A stretch of 6,535 bases of DNA from Alphaproteobacteria bacterium. Its GTDB lineage: Bacteria; Pseudomonadota; Alphaproteobacteria; CACIAM-22H2. Shown here piece by piece: positions 1 through 6,535 of the stretch (positions within the stretch are counted from its first letter, which is position 1; every line of letters starts with the position of its first letter). The notes below the pieces were generated by a model. That model ran no database searches and was not told the origin of the DNA. It saw nothing but the letters and a program-made list of their open reading frames with translations. The DNA is taken from NCBI GenBank assembly GCA_947500965.1, contig CANMWW010000133.1, positions 1-6,535 on the forward strand. The letters are read 5' to 3'. The position numbers and the translations under genes were made by a program.

Positions 1-338
1 AGGCCATCGCCGTGCTCAGCTATCGCGGCCTCTCCGGAAGCCATGTCGCCGGCGAGGGTGGACCCGACGCGCTTGCCGGCCTTCGCGTCGCGCGGCCGGC
101 GGGATACGCCGCCGATGGCGCGGCGCTGCGGACCGAGGGCAGGCTCCTCGTCGACACGGTGCATCGCTTCAAGGGCCAGGCCGCGGACGCGGTCGTCGTC
201 ACCGAGATCGACTTCGCGCAGTTCGGCGAGCGCGAGCGCCGCCGGCTCTTCGTCGCGCTGACGCGCGCGCGGCTGCATGCCGTCCTGGTCGCATCGGAAC
301 GCGCCTCCGCGATCCTGCAGCGCGAGCTGGAGGGCTGA
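1..338 (+). CDS. UvrD/PcrA-like superfamily 1 helicase, C-terminal fragment (5' end outside window)
   Basis: This is the last 111 or so residues of an ATP-dependent DNA helicase or helicase-like ATPase. The reading frame is open from base 3 and stops with TGA at 336-338. Two family signatures are visible. VHRFKGQ at 159-179, followed by a hydrophobic strand and Asp/Glu (VVVTEID), matches the 'hxxKGxE' element of the UvrD C-terminal domain (UvrD_C_2 type). VALTRAR at 252-272 matches helicase motif VI, which supplies the arginine that contacts ATP. Walker A and the other N-terminal motifs would lie upstream of the window, so the exact subfamily (UvrD, Rep, RecD-like or an ATP-binding-domain protein) cannot be fixed. 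Its role would be cytoplasmic, unwinding or translocating on DNA. The stop codon shares one base with the start of the next gene, so the two may be co-transcribed even though no functional link is obvious. Confidence 0.85.
   Translation, partial: AIAVLSYRGLSGSHVAGEGGPDALAGLRVARPAGYAADGAALRTEGRLLVDTVHRFKGQAADAVVVTEIDFAQFGERERRRLFVALTRARLHAVLVASERASAILQRELEG
329..333 (+). promoter_or_regulatory. Ribosome binding site of the serine hydrolase gene
   Basis: GGAGG lies 4 bases before the ATG at 338, inside the last codons of the helicase gene. It supports that ATG as the true start and fits translation re-initiation at the TGATG overlap. Confidence 0.55.
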
Positions 339-1492
339 TGGCGCGCGTCGAGGGGTGGTGCGAGGATGGCTTCGCGCCCCTGCGCGAGGCCTTCGCCGCG
401 AATCTCGACCTGCATGGCGAGATGGGCGCGTCGCTCGCCGTGATGCGCCACGGCCGCATGGTCGTGGACCTCTGGGGCGGCGAGGCGGATGCGGGCCGCG
501 CATGGGAGCGGGACACCACGGCCTGCATGATGTCCGTCGCCAAGGGCTTCGTCGCGCTCGCGGCGGCCCGGCTCGTGGAGCGCGGCGCGCTCGACCTCGA
601 CGCGCCGGTCGCGCGGCACTGGCCGGAATTCGCCCGCAACGGGAAGCAGGACGTGACGCCGCGCCACGTGCTGACGCATGTCGCGGGCATCCCGGTCGCC
701 GACGCCGCGCCGCCGGGCAGCATCCACGACTGGGACCGGATGGTCGGCGCGATCGCGACGCAGGCTCCGCTCTGGCCGCCGGGCAGCGTGCGCTGCTACC
801 ACTCCGCGACCATGGGATTCGTCATCGGCGAACTGGTGCGCCGCATCACCGGCAAGGGCTTCGCGCGCCACGTGGCCGAGGAGGTCTGCGGGCCGCTCGG
901 GGTCGACTACGGCTTCGCGCTCGACGCGGAGGCGCAGGCGCGCTGCGCGCGCATGATGCCGGCCGGCGGCACGCTGATGACCGGCAAGGGCGGCCTCGGT
1001 GGGCGGCTCTGGGCGGCGCTCGCCGATGGCGAGGACTTCAACGGCGCCGCGTGGCGCGGCGCCGACATCCCGTCGGCGAACGGCCATGGCACCGCGCGCG
1101 GCGTGGCGCGCTTCTATGGCGCGCTGGCGCTGGGCGGCGCGCTCGACGGCGTACGCATCGTCGGCGCGGAGACGCTGGCGCGCTTCGCGTCGCTGCAATG
1201 GGAGGGCCGGCCCTGGGCGCGCCTCGACGCGACGCCGCCCGCCGACGAAGGACCGGTCGAGCCCGCGCAGCGCCGCCGCATGGGCATCGGCTTCCTGCTC
1301 GACAGCCCGCCGGGCCGGCCGCAGGGCGTCTCCGGCCTCGGCTTCGGGCATTCCGGCGCCGGCGGCGCGCAGGCCTTCGCCGATCCCGCGCATGGCATCG
1401 GCTTCTGCTACTGCCCGAACCGCATGCATGGCGGCGCCGACATCGGGCCGCGCGCGCGTGCGCTGCTCGAGGCGCTGGGAAGATGCCTGTGA
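338..1492 (+). CDS. Serine hydrolase of the beta-lactamase / EstB carboxylesterase family
   Basis: The protein has 384 residues, the usual length for class C-like serine hydrolases and EstB-type esterases. Three active-site elements are visible in the expected order and spacing. The SxxK box is S66-V-A-K69, where Ser is the nucleophile and Lys the general base. The Tyr motif is Y154-H-S (YxN/YxS type). The KTG-equivalent box is H338-S-G340. Typical family context surrounds them, such as an HVLTHVAGIPV segment after the SxxK box. No signal peptide is seen, since the N-terminus (MARVEGWCEDGF) is polar, so it probably acts in the cytoplasm. His in place of Lys in the third box and the lack of a leader argue for an esterase, amidase or peptidase rather than an antibiotic-degrading beta-lactamase. 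Its start overlaps the helicase stop by one base and its end overlaps the double cysteine hydrolase gene, so it belongs to the transport operon. The substrate is unknown; it may act on the imported compound (inference). Confidence 0.88.
   Translation: MARVEGWCEDGFAPLREAFAANLDLHGEMGASLAVMRHGRMVVDLWGGEADAGRAWERDTTACMMSVAKGFVALAAARLVERGALDLDAPVARHWPEFARNGKQDVTPRHVLTHVAGIPVADAAPPGSIHDWDRMVGAIATQAPLWPPGSVRCYHSATMGFVIGELVRRITGKGFARHVAEEVCGPLGVDYGFALDAEAQARCARMMPAGGTLMTGKGGLGGRLWAALADGEDFNGAAWRGADIPSANGHGTARGVARFYGALALGGALDGVRIVGAETLARFASLQWEGRPWARLDATPPADEGPVEPAQRRRMGIGFLLDSPPGRPQGVSGLGFGHSGAGGAQAFADPAHGIGFCYCPNRMHGGADIGPRARALLEALGRCL
1477..1482 (+). promoter_or_regulatory. Candidate ribosome binding site that decides between ATG 1483 and GTG 1489
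   Basis: GGGAAG directly abuts the ATG at 1483 (spacing 0) but stands 6 bases before an in-frame GTG at 1489, an ideal spacing. A weaker GAGG at 1469-1472 is 10 bases before the ATG. Either start is possible, and they differ by only two residues. Confidence 0.4.
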
Positions 1493-2799
1493 GCAAGGCG
1501 CGTCGGCTTTCCTTCGCCGAGCGCGTCGACCCGGCGCATGCGGCGCTGGTCGTCGTCGACGTGCAGAACAATTTCTGCCACCCGCGGGGCTTCCACGGGC
1601 GCGCGGGCGCCGACCTCTCGATGATGCCGGCGATGGCCGAGCGCGTCGGCGCGCTCGTCGACGCCGCGCGGCGCAATGGCGTCCTCGTCGTCTGGGTGCG
1701 CGCGACCTACGACCTGGTCCACCAGGGCGCCGCGCTCGCCGAGCAACTCGCCAGGGGCGGCCGCGATCCCGTGCGCTGCCCCGAGGGCGACTGGGAGGCG
1801 GGGTGGCTCGCGCCGCTGGCGCCCGCCGAGGCGCCGAACGAGGTCGTCGTCACGAAGCACCGCTACAGCGCCTTCTGGGACACCGAGATCGACCTCTACC
1901 TGCGCTCCAACGACATCCGCACGGTGGTGATGACGGGCGTCGTGACCTCGGGTTGCGTGGACTCGACGGCGCGCGACGCCTTCTTCCGGAACTACCGCGT
2001 CGTGCTCGCGCGCGACGCCTGTGCCGACAACGCCCTCGCGCGCCACGAGGCGGCGCTGGACAAGCTCTCCACGACCTTCGGCGTGTCGTGCCCGGCCGCT
2101 GACGTCGTCGCGGCGTGGGACGCGGCACCGCCGGGCCCGCGCGGCTGGCACGAGGCCTCGAAGCGCGCGCTCGCGTTGTCGACCGTCGAGGAGATGGCGG
2201 ATCCGCGCCATGCCGCGCTCGTCGTCGTCGACATGCAGAACGACTTCTGCCATCCGCTCGGCGTGATGGCGCGCCGCGGCGAGGATGTCTCGCACAACGG
2301 CGCCATCGTGCCGGTCATCGCGCGGCTGATAGCGGCCGCGCGCGCAGCCGGCGCGATGGTGGTGCATGTCAACGGGCAGTATGGCCTCGCCAGCGGCTCG
2401 CCCGCCTCGCTCTTCGGCCCCGACGGCCCGAAGGTGACGATGGAGATCTGCCTGCCCGGGAGCTGGGGCGCGCGGCAGCTAGACGAGCTGGCACCGGTTC
2501 CGGGCGAGCCGGTGGTGGTCAAGCACCGGCTCTCGGCCTTCGTCGACACCGGGCTCGACCTGCTGCTGCGCTCGAACGGGATCAGGGCGCTGGTCGTGGT
2601 CGGCACCGCGACGCAGGCCTGCATCGAGAGCACGGTGCGCGACGCGCGCTTCCGCGACTACGTCGTGGTCGTGCCCGAGGACGCGGTGGGCGCGCGCGGC
2701 CGGATGCGCCACATGCACGAGGCCTCGCTGGAGGTCATGCGCGCCTACTTCGCGGAGGTCGTGCCGGCCGCACGCGTGCTCGCGCGGTGGCGCGCATGA
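1483..2799 (+). CDS. Tandem two-domain isochorismatase-family cysteine hydrolase
   Basis: One uninterrupted 438-residue reading frame encodes two complete isochorismatase-like hydrolase domains; typical family members are about 180-230 residues with one domain. Domain 1 (about 17-215) has D26 (VVVDVQNNF), K125 (VVTKHRYSAF) and C158 (GVVTSGCVDST). Domain 2 (about 239-436) has D250 (VVVDMQNDF), K347 (VVVKHRLSAF) and C380 (GTATQACIEST). These match the Asp-Lys-Cys triad used by amidohydrolases such as RutB, N-carbamoylsarcosine amidase and biuret hydrolase, and both copies look catalytically intact. The linker (about 216-238) is rich in Pro, Gly, Ala and Glu. There is no leader, so the protein is probably cytoplasmic. 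By family, C-N bond hydrolysis of an amide, ureido or carbamoyl compound is more likely than isochorismate cleavage, but the substrate cannot be read from sequence. The gene overlaps the serine hydrolase by 10 bases (4 if GTG 1489 is used) and the first permease by 4 (ATGA), tying it to the importer. Confidence 0.9.
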   Translation: MPVSKARRLSFAERVDPAHAALVVVDVQNNFCHPRGFHGRAGADLSMMPAMAERVGALVDAARRNGVLVVWVRATYDLVHQGAALAEQLARGGRDPVRCPEGDWEAGWLAPLAPAEAPNEVVVTKHRYSAFWDTEIDLYLRSNDIRTVVMTGVVTSGCVDSTARDAFFRNYRVVLARDACADNALARHEAALDKLSTTFGVSCPAADVVAAWDAAPPGPRGWHEASKRALALSTVEEMADPRHAALVVVDMQNDFCHPLGVMARRGEDVSHNGAIVPVIARLIAAARAAGAMVVHVNGQYGLASGSPASLFGPDGPKVTMEICLPGSWGARQLDELAPVPGEPVVVKHRLSAFVDTGLDLLLRSNGIRALVVVGTATQACIESTVRDARFRDYVVVVPEDAVGARGRMRHMHEASLEVMRAYFAEVVPAARVLARWRA

Positions 2800-3662
2800 G
2801 GCGAGGGACCGCGCTGCTGCTGCTCGCGCCGGCGGTGCTGCTGATCGCCGCGCTGCTCGGCGCGCCGCTCGCCTGGCTTGTCAGGTTCAGCGTGCACGAG
2901 GGGCAGGTCGGCGTCGCGCCGGCGGGCGCGCTGACGCTGGCGCACTACGCGAAGGCGCTGGGCGACGGCTTCTACCTCGAGGTCTTCGCGCGCACGCTCG
3001 GCATGGCGCTGGTCATCACGCTCGTCTCGGCCGTCGTCTCCTATCCGCTCGCGCATTTCATGTGGCAGGCGCCACGGCGCTGGCGCGCGGCGCTCACCAT
3101 CCTCGCGCTGTCGCCCCTGCTGGTGTCGATCGTCGTCAGTTCGTATGGCTGGATGGTGATCCTCGGCGACCAGGGCGTGGTCAACCGCGCGCTGCTCGCG
3201 ACCGGCCTCGCGAGCAGGCCGGTGAAGCTGATGTACACCGACCTCGCCATCGTCGTCGGGCTCGTGCACATCGTCATGCCCTTCATGACGCTGTCGATCC
3301 TCGCCGCGCTGGAGCGCATCGACCCGCTGCTGGGCGAGGCCGCGGCGACGCTGGGCGCGCCGCGCTGGCGCATCCTCTGGCACGTGACGCTGCCGCTCGC
3401 GCTGCCGGGCATCGCGGCGGGCACGACCATCGTCTTCAGCCTCGCGATCTCGTCCTACGTCACGCCCGCCGTGCTCGGGCCGAGCGGGTCCAACTTCATC
3501 ACCACGCTGATCTGGCAGCAGTTCACGCAGCTGATGAACTGGTCCTTCGGCTCGGCGCTGGCGGCGCTGCTGCTGGCGCTCTCGCTCGCGGTGGTCTTCG
3601 GCTACGTGCGGCTGCTGACCGCGGCGGGCGTCTTCGGCGGCCCGGGCAGGGGGGCTGCATGA
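2796..3662 (+). CDS. ABC transporter permease, PotB-like (polyamine/opine-type importer)
   Basis: This 288-residue inner-membrane protein would form one half of the transport channel. Six hydrophobic segments are seen at about 7-29, 66-89, 98-123, 147-172, 203-227 and 252-275. The cytoplasmic EAA loop that docks the ATPase is clear: E181-A-A, G187, then a TLPLALPGI stretch at 198-206. The length, segment layout and the A-P-A first helix match the PotB/HtpB-like permeases of spermidine/putrescine-type systems. The ATG overlaps the preceding stop as ATGA and no clear Shine-Dalgarno sequence precedes it, so translation probably depends on coupling to the hydrolase gene. An in-frame GTG at 2787 is an alternative start three codons earlier. 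It pairs with the next gene as the second permease. The family assignment is firm; the substrate is not. Confidence 0.92.
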   Translation: MRRGTALLLLAPAVLLIAALLGAPLAWLVRFSVHEGQVGVAPAGALTLAHYAKALGDGFYLEVFARTLGMALVITLVSAVVSYPLAHFMWQAPRRWRAALTILALSPLLVSIVVSSYGWMVILGDQGVVNRALLATGLASRPVKLMYTDLAIVVGLVHIVMPFMTLSILAALERIDPLLGEAAATLGAPRWRILWHVTLPLALPGIAAGTTIVFSLAISSYVTPAVLGPSGSNFITTLIWQQFTQLMNWSFGSALAALLLALSLAVVFGYVRLLTAAGVFGGPGRGAA

Positions 3663-4437
3663 CGGCGCTCCACCGCCTCGTCGTCGCCCTCGTCGCGGCC
3701 TTCATCCTCGCGCCGATCGTGGTCGTGGTCGCCGTGAGCCTGACCGACAGCCCGATCCCCGAGTTCCCGCCGCGCGGCCTCACGCTGCGCTGGTACGCCC
3801 ACGCGCTCTCCGAGGACGTCTTCACCACCTCGGCGCTGAACAGCCTGTGGCTGGCGACGGCCGCGACGGCGCTCGCCACGCCGCTCGCGCTGGCGGCCGC
3901 CTACGGGCTGGTGCGCGGGCGCTTCCGCGGGCGCGACGCGATCCAGACGCTGCTGCTCGCGCCGCTCGTCGTGCCGTCGCTTGTGATCGGGCTCGCGATC
4001 CTGCTGGCCTTCTCGGGCATGGGCGTGCGAGACGTCGGCGCGCGGCTCGTCGGCGCGCACGTCCTGATCACCTTCCCCTACATGGTGCGCACGATCCTCG
4101 CCTCGCTCGCGCGCCTCGACCCGGCGGTGGAGGAGGCGGCGCGCACGCTGGGCGCCAGCGCGCTGCGCTGCTTCGTGCTCGTCACGCTGCCGCTCGTGCG
4201 CCCCGGCGTGGTCGCCGGCATGCTCTTCGCCTTCATCGTCAGCTTCGATAACGTCTCGCTCTCGCTGTTCCTCACCAACGCGCGGACCAACACCTTGCCG
4301 ATCGCGATCCTCAACTACGTCGAATACAACTTCGACCCCTCGGTCGCGGCCATCTCGACCATGCTGGTCGCCTTCTCGCTCGGCGCAGCGCTCCTCGTGG
4401 AGCGGCTCGTCGGGCTGCGCCGCGTGGTGGGTGGCTG

Positions 4438-4438
<1 letters not shown>
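3659..4438 (+). CDS. ABC transporter permease, PotC-like (polyamine/opine-type importer)
   Basis: This 259-residue inner-membrane protein is the second half of the channel. Hydrophobic segments lie at about 6-28, 60-84, 95-118, 128-150, 184-206 and 228-250. The EAA loop reads E159-A-A with the following LG and a TLPLVRPGV stretch. The SFDNVSLSLFL segment after the fifth helix is characteristic of PotC-type permeases, where a Ser-Phe-Asp-(Asp/Glu/Asn) sequence is conserved. The start overlaps the first permease stop by four bases (ATGA). A G-rich run (AGGGGGG at 3648-3654) sits 4 bases upstream and can serve as its ribosome binding site. The stop overlaps the ATPase start by one base (TGATG). 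Two unlike permeases plus one ATPase gene imply a heterodimeric channel over an ATPase homodimer. Confidence 0.92.
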
Positions 4439-5502
<1,064 letters not shown>

Positions 5503-5503
5503 G

Positions 5504-5508
5504 GGAGG
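5504..5508 (+). promoter_or_regulatory. Strong ribosome binding site of the solute-binding protein gene
   Basis: GGAGG within the purine-rich run GGGAGGGA (5503-5510) lies 6 bases before the ATG at 5515. It is the best-placed and strongest Shine-Dalgarno in the window, fixes the start, and suits a protein needed in excess over the membrane subunits. Confidence 0.8.
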
Positions 5509-5514
5509 GACACG

Positions 5515-6535
5515 ATGGGTGGAACGACGAGGCGAGGGCTTCTCGCGGCAGGGGCGACGCTCGCCGCGCCGGCGATCGTGCGCGCGCAGGGGCGCACCAT
5601 CGTCACGACGCTGTTCGGCGGCGTGTACGAGCAGAACTTCCGCCGCCACGTGATGGATCCGTTCACGCAGAAGACGGGCGCGCGCTTCCAGGTGCGCTAT
5701 GGCTCGCCGACGGAATGGCTGACCAGCGCGATGGTCAACAAGGACGAGCCGGAGATCGACCTGCCCTTCCTGTCGCTGCCCGTCGCGATGAAGGCGCTCG
5801 GCGTGCCGGGGCTCTTCCTCGACATCACGCCGGAGATGGTGCCGAACCTGCGCGACGTCGACCCGCTCTTCTACGACGCCTACGACCGCAAGGCCGTGGG
5901 CTTCAACTACGTCGAGAACGGGCTCGCCTATCGCAGCGACCGCGTGCAGCCGCCGATCACGGCCTGGGCCGACCTCTGGCAGCCTCGGTTCAAGGGCCAG
6001 CTCCTGCTGCCGGACATCGCCGGCGGCTATTTCTACGAGCTGGTCGTCATCGCCGCGCGGCTGCATGGCGGCAGCGAGACCAACCTCGAGCCCGGCTTCC
6101 GCGCGCTGCGCGAGCTGCGGCCCAACGTCTTCCGCTGGTTCAAGTCGCCCAACGAGCTGCCCGCGCTGCTGCAGCGCGGCGAGGCGACGGTGGCGAGCAT
6201 CGGCGGCGCGCGCGCCTGGCAGATCCGCGATGGCGGCGTGCCGCTCGAGGTCGTGATCCCGTCCGAGGGCGCGCCCGTGGGCGTGCTCTCCTTCCACGTG
6301 CCGCAGAAGGTACGCAACCGCGACCTCGTGCTCGCCTTCGTCGACCACGCGATGTCGACCGAGGTGCAGACCGCCTTCGGCAACGGCATGCAGTCCGGCA
6401 TGGCCAACGGGCGCCTGCAGCTCTCCCCGGAGGTGGCGCCGCGCGTCGCGCCGCTCGATCGCCTGCTGCGCCTCGACTGGAAGCAGATCGAGCCGCGCAT
6501 GGGCGAGATGGCCGAGCGCATGCAGCGCGAGGTGA
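5515..6535 (+). CDS. Tat-exported ABC transporter solute-binding protein (3' end outside window)
   Basis: This is the periplasmic binding protein that delivers substrate to the importer encoded just upstream. The frame is open from the ATG at 5515 through 340 codons to the window edge without a stop. The N-terminus is a twin-arginine leader: T5-R6-R7-G-L-L-A-A-G, a short Ala-rich hydrophobic stretch, and a likely cleavage after VRA24 (IVRA|QG). Export in folded form by Tat is therefore expected. The mature part starts with a strand and a FGGVYEQNF segment, and has the W151-A-D-L-W155 ... F-K-G-Q element common to PotD/AfuA-like proteins of the SBP_bac_6/SBP_bac_8 families. At 340 residues it is close to full family length (about 340-360), so only a short tail is probably missing. 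The ligand is not readable; polyamine, iron, thiamine or an opine-like amide are all known for the fold. Confidence 0.9.
   Translation, partial: MGGTTRRGLLAAGATLAAPAIVRAQGRTIVTTLFGGVYEQNFRRHVMDPFTQKTGARFQVRYGSPTEWLTSAMVNKDEPEIDLPFLSLPVAMKALGVPGLFLDITPEMVPNLRDVDPLFYDAYDRKAVGFNYVENGLAYRSDRVQPPITAWADLWQPRFKGQLLLPDIAGGYFYELVVIAARLHGGSETNLEPGFRALRELRPNVFRWFKSPNELPALLQRGEATVASIGGARAWQIRDGGVPLEVVIPSEGAPVGVLSFHVPQKVRNRDLVLAFVDHAMSTEVQTAFGNGMQSGMANGRLQLSPEVAPRVAPLDRLLRLDWKQIEPRMGEMAERMQREV

Noticed and set aside
20..1429. A 469-codon antisense open frame opposite the helicase end and the serine hydrolase
   Set aside because: It is rich in Arg, Ala and His with no recognisable motif and lies opposite genes with clear catalytic motifs. 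Long antisense frames are expected in DNA this GC-rich.
277..1482. Upstream extension of the double hydrolase frame
   Set aside because: The frame is open back to 277, but its translation is Arg/Gly/Ala-rich shadow sequence over the serine hydrolase. Homology-like sequence begins only at about 1483.
338..1492. Antibiotic-resistance beta-lactamase
   Set aside because: No export signal is present, the third box is HSG instead of KTG, and the gene sits in a transport operon. These fit an EstB-like esterase/amidase better.
1408..2367. A 319-codon antisense open frame opposite the double hydrolase
   Set aside because: It has the same low-complexity Arg/His/Asp composition and no family motif, and it mirrors a real gene with intact Asp-Lys-Cys triads.
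1483..2799. True isochorismatase of siderophore synthesis
   Set aside because: No siderophore synthesis genes (entA/C/E-like or carrier-protein domain) are nearby, and the triad context resembles amidohydrolase members of the family.
6533..6535. A TGA at the very end of the window as the stop of the binding-protein gene
   Set aside because: It is out of frame: the last full codon is GTG at 6532-6534, so the gene continues beyond the window.

Overview
The window is a densely coding stretch of very GC-rich DNA, with codon third positions almost all G or C. It suggests a free-living alphaproteobacterium. The Tat-type leader of the last gene (TRRGLLAAG...APAIVRAQ) is a style common in Acetobacteraceae/Roseomonas-like Rhodospirillales. 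That taxonomic guess is an inference from composition and leader style only.

Layout: all real genes lie on the + strand and nearly touch. (1) Positions 1-338 hold the C-terminal end of a UvrD/PcrA-like superfamily 1 helicase, cut by the window edge. (2) 338-1492 encodes a serine hydrolase of the beta-lactamase/EstB esterase fold. (3) 1483-2799 encodes a 438-residue protein made of two complete isochorismatase-type cysteine hydrolase domains in tandem. (4) 2796-3662 and 3659-4438 encode two PotB/PotC-type ABC permeases. (5) 4438-5502 encodes their PotA-type ATPase. (6) 5515 to the window end encodes a Tat-exported periplasmic solute-binding protein whose 3' end is missing. Every junction from the helicase to the ATPase is an overlap of 1, 4 or 10 bases. 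Only the binding-protein gene has a gap (12 bases), and that gap carries a strong Shine-Dalgarno sequence.

How they may work together: the binding protein, two permeases and ATPase make one complete ABC importer of the polyamine/opine/phosphonate class (spermidine/putrescine-type architecture). The serine hydrolase and the double cysteine hydrolase are co-transcribed and probably process the imported compound. Isochorismatase-fold enzymes with an Asp-Lys-Cys triad commonly cleave C-N bonds in amides, ureido compounds or biuret, so an amide- or carbamoyl-containing nitrogen source is a reasonable but unproven substrate. The most unusual element is the tandem double-hydrolase gene. No RNA gene, CRISPR array, mobile element, terminator or recognisable promoter is visible. 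There is no gene-free stretch longer than 12 bases.
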